This document shows positions 1 to 6,339 of a DNA stretch of 13,689 nt, in pieces. A program made the translations under genes and the position numbers. How positions within the stretch are numbered: the first letter of the stretch is position 1; the number at the start of each line of letters is the position of its first letter. Source of the DNA: VFKE01 sp043758025 (GTDB lineage: Bacteria > Verrucomicrobiota > Verrucomicrobiia > Verrucomicrobiales > Verrucomicrobiaceae); contig JAYVOH010000131.1 in NCBI GenBank assembly GCA_043758025.1, positions 1 through 13,689 of the forward strand. The letters run 5' to 3'. The notes beneath the pieces were generated by a model that was not told where the DNA came from, searched no databases, and saw only the letters and a list, made by a program, of their open reading frames with translations.

Positions 1-32
1 CGTTCCTGGCACGCAGCACGCAGAATATGCTG

Positions 33-137
33 GCATCGCGCTCCGCGATGCGAAACACGGGATGAACATTTTCGAGGGGTATCGCTTTGCGCTCAACCCC
101 TCGCTACTGGCTTGGATGGCAACGCCATCCTCCCAAG
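33..137. repeat. Cluster of three short hairpins (REP-like)
   Basis: Three perfect or near-perfect inverted repeats follow one another. The first is GCATCGCG/CGCGATGC at 33-40 and 44-51 with a CTC loop. The second is CGAGGGGT/ACCCCTCG at 73-80 and 96-103 with a 15-nt loop. The third is GGATGGC/GCCATCC at 114-120 and 124-130 with an AAC loop, continued imperfectly outward by CTTGG at 111-115 and CCAAG at 133-137. The reading frame stays open through the cluster, but its translation matches no AraC sequence, so I read it as repeat DNA and not coding sequence. Dense tandem hairpins of this size resemble REP/BIME-type interspersed repeats. Whether they recur in the genome cannot be seen here. Confidence 0.6.
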
Positions 138-174
138 TTCATAGAGAACGCAATGCGCGCAACGGTTTGCTGAT

Positions 175-195
175 TGATACTTCCAAATGGTATCA
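175..195. repeat. Short inverted repeat inside the AraC remnant
   Basis: TGATAC at 175-180 and GTATCA at 190-195 form a 6-bp perfect stem around a 9-nt loop. It sits exactly where the first helix of the AraC helix-turn-helix domain should be encoded. It may be a fourth unit of the hairpin cluster upstream, or a chance palindrome. Confidence 0.35.
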
Positions 196-199
196 GTGC

Positions 200-460
200 G
201 CCGCGCCCGTCAGCTCCTTACATTTTTGCAAAATCTTCAACCGCGCCACTGGATTGATCTTTACGGAATTTGTCAACCGCGCCCGCGTGGAACAGGCGAA
301 ACGTCTTCTGCTTAAACCGCAGCGACGCATCACCGAAGTCGCCTACGACGTGGGCTTCCAGTCGCTCTCGCAGTTCAACCGCGGCTTCCGCCGGGTGACT
401 GATGAGTCACTCACCCAATACCGCGCCCATCTACTCAATCCGGCGCTGGTAGCGGCTTGA
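200..460 (+). pseudogene. AraC-family regulator remnant, C-terminal DNA-binding end only
   Basis: The translation from about base 200 matches the second half of an AraC/XylS DNA-binding domain: FCKIFNRATG, then FVNRARVEQAKRLLL, then ITEVAYDVGFQSLSQFNRGFR, and a final YRAHL. That covers the end of the first helix-turn-helix, the linker helix and the whole second helix-turn-helix. The first recognition helices and any sensor domain are missing. An in-frame ATG at 62 would give 132 residues, but its first 45 or so are translated hairpin repeats. A short stretch near 138-159 in another frame reads FIENAMR, similar to the usual start of such domains, which suggests decay by insertion or frameshift. 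The stop is 2 nt from the stop of the convergent acyltransferase gene. An intact short regulator is possible but unlikely. Confidence 0.6.
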
Positions 461-462
461 AT

Positions 463-1143
463 TCAATCTCGCAATCTCAGCACCGTATCGACGTGCTGCC
501 GCACTTTCCAGATGGTGTCTTCCGGCAGCACGCCGGAGAAGCTGGCGAGGGGATGGATGATGCTGCGGCGGCCAATGATGCTGCCGGGGCTGATGACGCT
601 GTTGCAGCCGATCTCAGCATGATCGCCGATGATGGCGCTGAATTTTCTCAAGCCGGTGGCGATGCGTTCCGCGCCGTGCTTTACGATGACTTCGCTGCGG
701 TCGAGCCTCACGTTGGAGAGAATCACGCCCGCGCCGAGGTGCGCTTTGTGGCCGAGGATGGCATCGCCGACATAGCTGAAGTGCGGGACTTCACATTCAT
801 CGAAGAGAATGCAGTTCTTGAATTCGCAGGAGTTGCCCAAGACGCAGCCGTCGCCGGTAATGACGTTTTCCCGGATGTAGCAGCCGCTGCGCACCACGCA
901 GTTTTTTCCGATCCACGCGGGACCTTTGATGTGGGCACCCGGTTCGACGACGGTGCCTTCGCCAATGAAGACATTTTCGCCGACCGTGGCTTTCGGATGC
1001 ACGTCGCCGTGGATGGCGGGCTGGAGATTTAACTTCAAATAGCCAGCGATGCGTGTCAGTGCGCCCCAAGCCGGTTCGTTCGTCACGAACAACGCGCTGT
1101 GCGCGGTGCGCCGTAGTTCGAGGAGTTCGGTGGAGGAAAACAT
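463..1143 (-). CDS. GlmU-like left-handed beta-helix acyl/acetyltransferase
   Basis: The 226-residue protein (from ATG 1143) consists mainly of imperfect hexapeptide repeats from about residue 44 (HPKATVGENVFIGEGTVVEPGA) to 200, the signature of trimeric left-handed beta-helix acyltransferases. A segment around 119-145 (VPHFSYVGDAILG, then LGAGV) matches the acetyltransferase active-site region of GlmU (HLSYLGDA in that family), including the catalytic-type histidine at H121. The N-terminal pyrophosphorylase domain of GlmU is absent; instead there is a short helical lead. The likely role is acetyl or acyl transfer to a sugar nucleotide or amino sugar, substrate unknown. A TTG start at 1158 would add five residues but falls inside the heptad repeat, so ATG 1143 is preferred; neither has a clear ribosome site. 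It lies downstream of frr on the same strand. Confidence 0.8.
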   Translation of the reverse strand: MFSSTELLELRRTAHSALFVTNEPAWGALTRIAGYLKLNLQPAIHGDVHPKATVGENVFIGEGTVVEPGAHIKGPAWIGKNCVVRSGCYIRENVITGDGCVLGNSCEFKNCILFDECEVPHFSYVGDAILGHKAHLGAGVILSNVRLDRSEVIVKHGAERIATGLRKFSAIIGDHAEIGCNSVISPGSIIGRRSIIHPLASFSGVLPEDTIWKVRQHVDTVLRLRD

Positions 1144-1154
1144 CGCGGGAAGGT

Positions 1155-1280
1155 TCAAGGATCAATTTTCAAATCTCAAGGAAGGATCAAAACTCAAGCC
1201 TCAAGCGCGCGCTCCCTTTATCTGCGTTTAATGAAAACTGAACATTAAAGCTTCCTTGGATATTGAGCCTTGAAGCTTGA
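1155..1280. repeat. 7-nt periodic TCAA/TTGA array forming a large dyad
   Basis: On the plus strand TCAA starts at 1155, 1162, 1169 and 1176, then after an 11-nt step at 1187, 1194 and 1201. On the other side TTGG starts at 1256 and TTGA at 1263, 1270 and 1277. The two halves are inverted relative to each other and enclose an inner palindrome TTTAAT/ATTAAA (1227-1232 and 1244-1249). The outer arms align as an imperfect inverted repeat (I count 23 of 34 positions). The array fills the gap between the frr stop and the acyltransferase start, so a minus-strand transcript could fold there as a long hairpin. Confidence 0.75.
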
Positions 1281-1287
1281 ACATTTG

Positions 1288-1854
1288 TCACACCGTCATC
1301 ACTTCTTTTTCCTTCGAGACCACGTGCTGGTCGATCTCGGCGATTTTTTTGTCGGTGACGGTTTGCACTTCTTTCTCGGAGCGGCGCAAGTCGTCCTCGG
1401 TGATGAGGCCGTCTTTCTCCAGCTTCTTCAAGCCTTCCAGCGCATCGCGGCGCGCAGAGCGAACGCGGACGCGAACTTCCTCGGCCATTTGCTTGATGGT
1501 TTTCACCATTTGCGTGCGGCGTTCGGTGGAGAGTTCCGGCACGGGCAGGCGGATGACTTTGCCCTCCACGGATGGATTGAGGCCAAGTCTGGATTCGTTG
1601 ATGGAGCGCTCGATGTCCTTGATGGTCGCGGGGTCGAATGGCTCAATGCGGATGAGTCGCGGCTCAGGCGTGGAGATCATGGCGAGCTGCTTAAGCTTCA
1701 TCTGGCTGCCGTAACTTTGCACATGGATGTCTAAGTTTTCGACGAGCATGGGGTTGGCCTTGCCAGTGCGCACGGCGGCGAATTCATGAATGGCGTGCTC
1801 GACGGCCTTGGTCATGGCCTCGGTTGCGACTTGGATGGTTTTGATGTGGGGCAT
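1288..1854 (-). CDS. frr: Ribosome recycling factor
   Basis: This 188-residue protein is full length for RRF, which splits post-termination ribosomes together with EF-G. Family hallmarks are visible: RTGKANPMLVENLDI at 29-43, the segment IRIEPFDPATIKDIERSI at about 68-85, LGLNPSVEGKVIRLPVPELSTERR at 90-113, and the basic helix RVRVRSARRDALEGLKKLEKD at 128-148 holding the arginines that contact 23S rRNA. The ATG at 1854 fits the usual start; upstream there is no Shine-Dalgarno motif. It follows pyrH by 28 nt on the same strand, the classical pyrH-frr pair, so co-transcription is very likely. Immediately beyond its stop begins the heptad repeat array. Confidence 0.97.
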   Translation of the reverse strand: MPHIKTIQVATEAMTKAVEHAIHEFAAVRTGKANPMLVENLDIHVQSYGSQMKLKQLAMISTPEPRLIRIEPFDPATIKDIERSINESRLGLNPSVEGKVIRLPVPELSTERRTQMVKTIKQMAEEVRVRVRSARRDALEGLKKLEKDGLITEDDLRRSEKEVQTVTDKKIAEIDQHVVSKEKEVMTV

Positions 1855-1882
1855 GTAAGAAAAGGATGAAGGATAAAATTAT

Positions 1883-2611
1883 TTACGCGGTGACGAGGGT
1901 GCCGATGGGTTCGCCGACTAATGCGCGATGGATGTTGCCGGGCTCGTTCATTGAGAACACCACGATGGGCATGTTGTTTTCCTGGCAGAGGCTGAAAGCG
2001 GTGGCGTCCATTACCTTGAGCTGGCGGGTGAGGCACTCCTGATAGCTGACGGTTTCGTAGCGTTTGGCCTGCGGATTTTTGTTCGGGTCGCTGTCGTAAA
2101 TGCCGTCCACTTTGGTCGCCTTCATAACGACGTCAGCATTGATCTCACTGGCACGGAGGGCGGCGGTGGTGTCGGTGGAGAAGAAGGGATTGCCAGTGCC
2201 GCCGCCGAAGATGACCACGCGTCCGAGTTCCAGATGGCGCATGGCTACGCGACGGATGAACGGTTCGGCGACGTTCTTCATCTCGATCGCACTTTGCACG
2301 CGGGTGGGCACGTCCATGGCTTCCAGCATGGACTGCACGGCGAGGGAATTCATCACAGTCGCGAGCATGCCCATGTAATCGGCGGTGGCGCGCTCCATGC
2401 CGCGGTTGCTGGCGCTGACGCCACGCCAGAAATTGCCGCCACCAACGACGACCGCGACCTCCAGTCCGTTTTGATGCGCGGCCTTGATCTGGGTGGCGAT
2501 GTTCTCCACGATGGGCGGGGAGATATTGTCATGGCTCCCGATTTCACGCAGCGCCTCGCCGCTGAGTTTCAAGAGCACACGTTTAAACTGCCTTCGGACG
2601 GGTTCTGCCAT
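1883..2611 (-). CDS. pyrH: Uridylate (UMP) kinase
   Basis: The 242-residue protein is an amino-acid-kinase-fold UMP kinase, which phosphorylates UMP to UDP with ATP in pyrimidine nucleotide synthesis. Visible motifs are KLSGEAL at 15-21, the glycine-rich GGGNFWRG at 57-64, the conserved GMERATADYMGMLATVMN at 71-88, GGTGNPFFSTDT at 137-148 and KVDGIYDSDP at 167-176, all in standard order. Its length matches bacterial PyrH. The start ATG at 2611 directly precedes the family N-terminus and lacks a Shine-Dalgarno sequence. frr follows after 28 nt. The rpsB-tsf genes that often precede pyrH are not here; a secreted CxxCH protein gene lies 63 nt upstream instead. Confidence 0.97.
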   Translation of the reverse strand: MAEPVRRQFKRVLLKLSGEALREIGSHDNISPPIVENIATQIKAAHQNGLEVAVVVGGGNFWRGVSASNRGMERATADYMGMLATVMNSLAVQSMLEAMDVPTRVQSAIEMKNVAEPFIRRVAMRHLELGRVVIFGGGTGNPFFSTDTTAALRASEINADVVMKATKVDGIYDSDPNKNPQAKRYETVSYQECLTRQLKVMDATAFSLCQENNMPIVVFSMNEPGNIHRALVGEPIGTLVTA

Positions 2612-2674
2612 AAGTGGAGTGGATTCCGTCCATCAAACATGATGCGGGCGGCGATGCAAAGACAAAAGCAACGT

Positions 2675-3925
2675 TCACTTCCACCATCCGGGCAGGCCGG
2701 GCTTGGTCTCCTTGATGATCTGGCGTATGGCGCGGCGCTCTGGCGCGGGCAGATGGGCAGAGACGGGATCATGGGAATCATCCTGCAAAGCGCCCCACAT
2801 TTTTACATACACGCTTTGTTTCAGGAGCGCAGGCATTCCATCCCAGAGGCTGGAGTCGATCATGTAGCTGCAACGATTTTTGAAGAGCCGGTCACGCAAA
2901 TCAAAGTCGCGCAGTGAGGCTCCACCAGGCGCGGCTTTGCGATTTTGCAGGAAGGCTTTCATAAAGTCTGTGTCGCCCTTCACGGGTGCGGGCAGCGGCG
3001 CTTCGTCGGCAAAGAACACGTAGCGCACGAGGCCGGAGGCGAGTTCATCGAGCGCGGTGACATCGGCAGGCGAGAGTTTGTTTTGCGATGCGTCAAGCCG
3101 GGCACGTGTCTGATAGACGGCCTCGACGACGCGGTTGGTGAAACCAACTTGATGCTCATGCAAAAGATGCGGCAGGATGTCACTGGTGGGCACGAGATAT
3201 TTTTTCAAGTCGAATTGTGCGCCCGGCAGATTGGGACGCGTGGTCAGCTGGCCCTGGAAATAATTACCCAAAGTGTTGCCATGATGCGGCCAGGACTGCG
3301 GTGCACCGGTGACATGCCAGCCGCCGAGACGCTCGGCAAAGGGAACGCCGTGGCCGCTGGAATCGCGACGATAAGCGTCCAGCGGGCCACCGTTGTCGCC
3401 CGGAATGACGGACTCGACGAACAGGGCGGGAACGTGATGCGAGAAGGAGCCGGCATGGCAGTTGAAGCAGCGCTGCGAGCGATCGGCTGCAGGCGCTTGC
3501 GAGCCTTGCGGCACATCGAAGATATAAAAAATACCGCCGAGTTGGGGATCAAATGAGGCGATCTCAATACGACCGCCGGGCACATAACCGACATAAGTGT
3601 CCTCATTGAAATAAAGAGCACGCGGGTTGGCAGGCGAGATGAGGCTGCTCTGCAAACTGGTGACTGAGAAGACGAGCAACTGCGAACTGACCGGAATTTC
3701 CAGCGCGCGCAAGAGACTGGCGAGGTAAGCATTTGCGCTGGCAGCATCCAGCTTCACCGCGCCGCCATGAATTTTTTTATAGAGCTGAGTGAATCGATCC
3801 TGCGGCGGACGCTGCCAGTAAAGATGTGGCGCTGCTGCGAAGTCGCGGATGTCAACGCCATGCAAAGGAGCGGCCATCATCAAGGCGACGATGACGGCGC
3901 TTGTGAGATTTCTGTGGCGCTGCAT
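2675..3925 (-). CDS. Secreted protein with one mid-chain haem-binding CxxCH motif
   Basis: The 416-residue protein starts with a Sec signal peptide (basic MQRHR, hydrophobic core about 8-20, likely cleavage after about residue 23), so it is periplasmic. A single CFNCH at 153-157 is a covalent haem c attachment motif, preceded by a beta-rich stretch (LYFNEDTYVGYVPGGRIEIA, 104-123). It is followed by a histidine-rich region with PHHG at 213-216 and HLLHEH at 253-258. The C-terminal third contains RCSYMIDSSLWDGMP (351-365) and a WGAL motif. The isolated motif in the middle of a long chain is unlike small cytochromes and like the large redox-enzyme or cytochrome-related proteins of PVC bacteria. 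I cannot assign a reaction. It is divergent from the TPR gene and on the same strand as pyrH-frr. Confidence 0.75.
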   Translation of the reverse strand: MQRHRNLTSAVIVALMMAAPLHGVDIRDFAAAPHLYWQRPPQDRFTQLYKKIHGGAVKLDAASANAYLASLLRALEIPVSSQLLVFSVTSLQSSLISPANPRALYFNEDTYVGYVPGGRIEIASFDPQLGGIFYIFDVPQGSQAPAADRSQRCFNCHAGSFSHHVPALFVESVIPGDNGGPLDAYRRDSSGHGVPFAERLGGWHVTGAPQSWPHHGNTLGNYFQGQLTTRPNLPGAQFDLKKYLVPTSDILPHLLHEHQVGFTNRVVEAVYQTRARLDASQNKLSPADVTALDELASGLVRYVFFADEAPLPAPVKGDTDFMKAFLQNRKAAPGGASLRDFDLRDRLFKNRCSYMIDSSLWDGMPALLKQSVYVKMWGALQDDSHDPVSAHLPAPERRAIRQIIKETKPGLPGWWK

Positions 3926-4059
3926 AAAGAAGAAACGCCAGTGAAAGCCTGTGAGTTGCGGAATTCAAGGACGGCTCACTGAAAGCATCTGGTGAAGTTT
4001 GGCTTGCGACTTTGCAGAAAACAGGACATGCAAGGCGGGTGAGGTGCGCAACACGATGG

Positions 4060-5229
4060 ATGCTTTTTGCAAGGCTGACGGCAGGGATCGTCGGCGTCGG
4101 ATCGCTTTGTGCCCAGTCATTCCGCGATGACGGCAAGGCGGCATTTCAAGCGGGTGATTACAAGATGGCGGTGGAGCTTTATGAGAAATCGCTCTCGGTG
4201 GCCCTGAAGGCACTCAAGGAAGAAGACCAGGAAATTATCGAGCGGCGCGCCGAACTCGGCGAGGCTTACCGCGCAGCGGGCCGCCAGGAAGACGCCATCA
4301 AGCAGTTCGATTACATCTGGAAGCGCTCGCGTTTTGATGCGGAAAAAAGGAAACTCTGGGCTGCGCAGGAAGGCGCGACGGCCATGGGCATCGCGGAGAA
4401 GCTGGGGCTTTCGCTGCTGTCCATGGGGCGCTACGAGGAGGCGGTTCAGGTCTTCACGACCGCGCTCTATGATGCGGAACGCAACCAGCGCGATGACGAT
4501 GCGCTACAGTTTTCCGCATTGCTGGCGGAGGCGCAGTTTATGGCAAAGAAGGAAGTGGATGCGGCGATGACCGTGGCCCGCACTTCCGTGCTCGCAGAGA
4601 AAGCTGGCGGCAATCCCGTCCTGCAGTCGAGAGCGCTTTCCCAGCTTGCTGCTGTATGTATGAGACAAAACCAACCGGGACTGGCCCGTCCGCTGGCGCT
4701 CCGGGCACTGGAGGTCGCGAAGAATTCAGAGCCCGAGGACAGCATGAAAATTCCAGACTACGAGACCAAGCTTGCGGCCGTTCTTGTGCAAACCGGCGCG
4801 TTGAATGAAGCGGAATCGCTCCTAAAGTCGGCCAGAGCAGCCATCTTGAAAAAAGAGACGGCGCAGAGTGTGCGCCTCGTGGATTTGCTGCTGGTGCAGA
4901 CAGGCATTTCACTGAAACGAAAACAGGCCGAAGCCGCGCTCAAGCAGGCGCAGGAGGCTCTGGACATCTGCCGCCAGCACTTTCCCCAAGTTCATCTCCT
5001 GACCGGTCAGTCCTTGAAAAGCGTGGCTGACTGCCGGCTCGCGCTGAAACAGCCAAATCTGGCCAGGGCATCTTATACCGATGCGCTGGCCATTCTTGAA
5101 CAAACGATGGGCGCAGATGATGCCTCGACCAGGGAGACACGGGAAAAACTCGCGAGTCTCGACCAGCCGGCCGTTCCAGACAAGGTCAGCCCTGCAAAGT
5201 CTTCTGGGAAGCGCGCCCGAGGTAGATGA
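4060..5229 (+). CDS. Exported tetratricopeptide-repeat protein
   Basis: From ATG 4060 the product has 389 residues and begins with an export signal (MLFARLTAGIVGVGSLCAQ). About seven TPR-like helical hairpins follow, roughly at 21-53, 60-92, 110-142, 191-220, 235-265, 272-304 and 314-347, with typical pairs such as AFQAGDYKMAVELYEKSL and GLSLLSMGRYEEAVQVFTTAL. The tail is basic and disordered (KSSGKRARGR). TPR proteins are protein-interaction scaffolds; no catalytic domain is visible, and the partner is unknown. A GAGG stretch about 12 nt before ATG 4060 is a weak ribosome site; GTG 4039 or TTG 4012 would lengthen the basic n-region of the signal. The last 44 nt overlap the 3' end of the convergent LAB_N gene. 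Confidence 0.8.
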   Translation: MLFARLTAGIVGVGSLCAQSFRDDGKAAFQAGDYKMAVELYEKSLSVALKALKEEDQEIIERRAELGEAYRAAGRQEDAIKQFDYIWKRSRFDAEKRKLWAAQEGATAMGIAEKLGLSLLSMGRYEEAVQVFTTALYDAERNQRDDDALQFSALLAEAQFMAKKEVDAAMTVARTSVLAEKAGGNPVLQSRALSQLAAVCMRQNQPGLARPLALRALEVAKNSEPEDSMKIPDYETKLAAVLVQTGALNEAESLLKSARAAILKKETAQSVRLVDLLLVQTGISLKRKQAEAALKQAQEALDICRQHFPQVHLLTGQSLKSVADCRLALKQPNLARASYTDALAILEQTMGADDASTRETREKLASLDQPAVPDKVSPAKSSGKRARGR

Positions 5230-5524
5230 GATTGCGCAGGTAAAGAAAAGGCAGGAAGGCGTTCATCAGAATCAGTGGCGCTTTGTCCACATGCACCAGA
5301 TAGACAGTGTTGATCACGCTGCCCCAAAAGGAGCAATACCAGAACGCGGGGGGCACCGTGAGACGCTTGTGCTTCTCCGTGCTGAGCCACTGGATGAGAA
5401 ATCTCGCGCTGAACAAGCCGCCGCCAATAAATCCGACCAGCGTCCAGACCCACGAGTCCGCATAAAGCCAGGCACCGACGCGTGGTTCGAGATAAGTCTG
5501 GAGAAATCCGAAGACGGGGGGCAT
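5186..5524 (-). CDS. Stand-alone lipid A biosynthesis N-terminal (LAB_N) membrane protein
   Basis: The 112-residue protein matches the LAB_N domain, a small three-helix membrane unit found alone or fused to LpxB and glycosyltransferases in Gram-negative bacteria. Visible features are FSARFLIQWLSTEKHK at 38-53, the PPAFWYCSFWGS segment at 58-69, and hydrophobic helices at about 24-45, 58-78 and 82-102 ending in FLYLRNLIYLGR. No catalytic partner is fused to it. It follows the DoxX-like gene by 30 nt on the same strand, so the two may be co-transcribed. Its C-terminal codons overlap the end of the convergent TPR gene. The exact biochemical role of LAB_N domains is not settled. Confidence 0.82.
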   Translation of the reverse strand: MPPVFGFLQTYLEPRVGAWLYADSWVWTLVGFIGGGLFSARFLIQWLSTEKHKRLTVPPAFWYCSFWGSVINTVYLVHVDKAPLILMNAFLPFLYLRNLIYLGRASQKTLQG

Positions 5525-5554
5525 GGCAATGGACTTGAGCGAGAGTTTGCGGCC

Positions 5555-5944
5555 TCAGCCCAGCACTGCTTTCCACGATTTGTAATCAGAGATCGCGAGG
5601 AAAAGCGTCAGACCCAGCAGTGCCGCGCCCATGGGAAGGCCGGACTTGTCCATGAGCAGGTGATAAAGAAAAATGTTCACAACAATCGGTCCCAACAGGA
5701 AAATGCCGAGATTCAGAAAACGTCCGCTGAGCACCAGCAAGCCGCCAATCAGCTCGATTACTTTCACCACTTTCAGGAAGCCAGTGGCGAAAAGAATCTT
5801 GGTGAATTCTTTTCCTACGCCATCTGGCTGTGCAGGCATCGGGATGAACCCTTTTCCTGTGTAGAGCATCATCAGGCCATTGATGCTGAAAACGACGAAG
5901 ACGAGACCAAGCAGGAGGCGGGCGATGAGGATGATGGTTTTCAT
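5555..5944 (-). CDS. DoxX-like inner-membrane protein
   Basis: The 129-residue protein shows the four-helix DoxX layout, with hydrophobic segments at about 5-28, 47-72, 76-96 and 104-120. The first helix ends in the typical FSINGLMML, and the second contains KVVKVIELIGGLLVLSGRF (58-76), close to the DoxX pattern of K.iE.iGGllLl.g. DoxX family members take part in respiratory or redox membrane complexes in some organisms, but most are uncharacterised. The gene sits 63 nt after the 87-residue unknown and 30 nt before LAB_N, all on the minus strand. Function here is not assigned beyond family. Confidence 0.8.
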   Translation of the reverse strand: MKTIILIARLLLGLVFVVFSINGLMMLYTGKGFIPMPAQPDGVGKEFTKILFATGFLKVVKVIELIGGLLVLSGRFLNLGIFLLGPIVVNIFLYHLLMDKSGLPMGAALLGLTLFLAISDYKSWKAVLG

Positions 5945-6007
5945 GAATGCCTAATCATGCGTCCTTTGTGCGCGATGCCAAGAACGATTTCGTCACTTTC
6001 CACAACA

Positions 6008-6271
6008 CTACTGCACCATCTTGTCTGTGATATTGCCTTGCTTCATGGCCTCGGGAGTCTGGCCGACGAAGCGGGGATTGATTCCGATGTGCTCGAAGAT
6101 GTCGTTGATCTGCTGGAGCGTAATCCGTTCGGGATCGTCGATCTCGAAATATACCATCTCGTGGGGTGCATCCACTTTGTATCTCGCAGCCAGCATGTCC
6201 ATCTGGTGGCTGAGGAGCATGAGCTTGTCCGCTGTGCGGAGGCCAGGGGCGTAAACGAGGAGTTCGATCAT
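6008..6271 (-). CDS. Small conserved-looking protein of unknown function downstream of cysN
   Basis: The 87-residue product is soluble, has no cysteines and no membrane segment. It starts with a beta-strand-like MIELLVYAPG, has a helix (TADKLMLLSHQMDMLAARY), another strand (HEMVYFEID, 37-45) and a helix (LQQINDIFEHIGINPRFVG). This alternating alpha/beta order could be a small ferredoxin-like or ACT-like fold, but that is a guess from the pattern. It lies 68 nt after cysN on the same strand. Coding is supported by protein-like composition and its place in an otherwise packed series. I do not recognise the family. Confidence 0.65.
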   Translation of the reverse strand: MIELLVYAPGLRTADKLMLLSHQMDMLAARYKVDAPHEMVYFEIDDPERITLQQINDIFEHIGINPRFVGQTPEAMKQGNITDKMVQ

Positions 6272-6339
6272 GCAGCGTTTTGGTTTCGGATAGTTTAACG
6301 GGAAAACAAGGCGGCTGTCCAGTCAACAGTGCAAGGCAA

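Noticed and set aside
62..199. Reading the AraC fragment as an intact short protein from ATG 62
   Set aside because: The first 45 or so residues are translated hairpin repeats and the first helix-turn-helix is incomplete, so an intact regulator is unlikely.
457..1032. Plus-strand frame of 191 codons
   Set aside because: Antisense to the hexapeptide-repeat gene; its alanine/aspartate-rich composition is the mirror of that repeat and no family is recognisable.
5081..6298. Plus-strand frame of 405 codons
   Set aside because: It lies antisense to LAB_N, DoxX and the 87-residue gene, all of which have recognisable or protein-like features; the frame is histidine/glutamate-rich with no domain.
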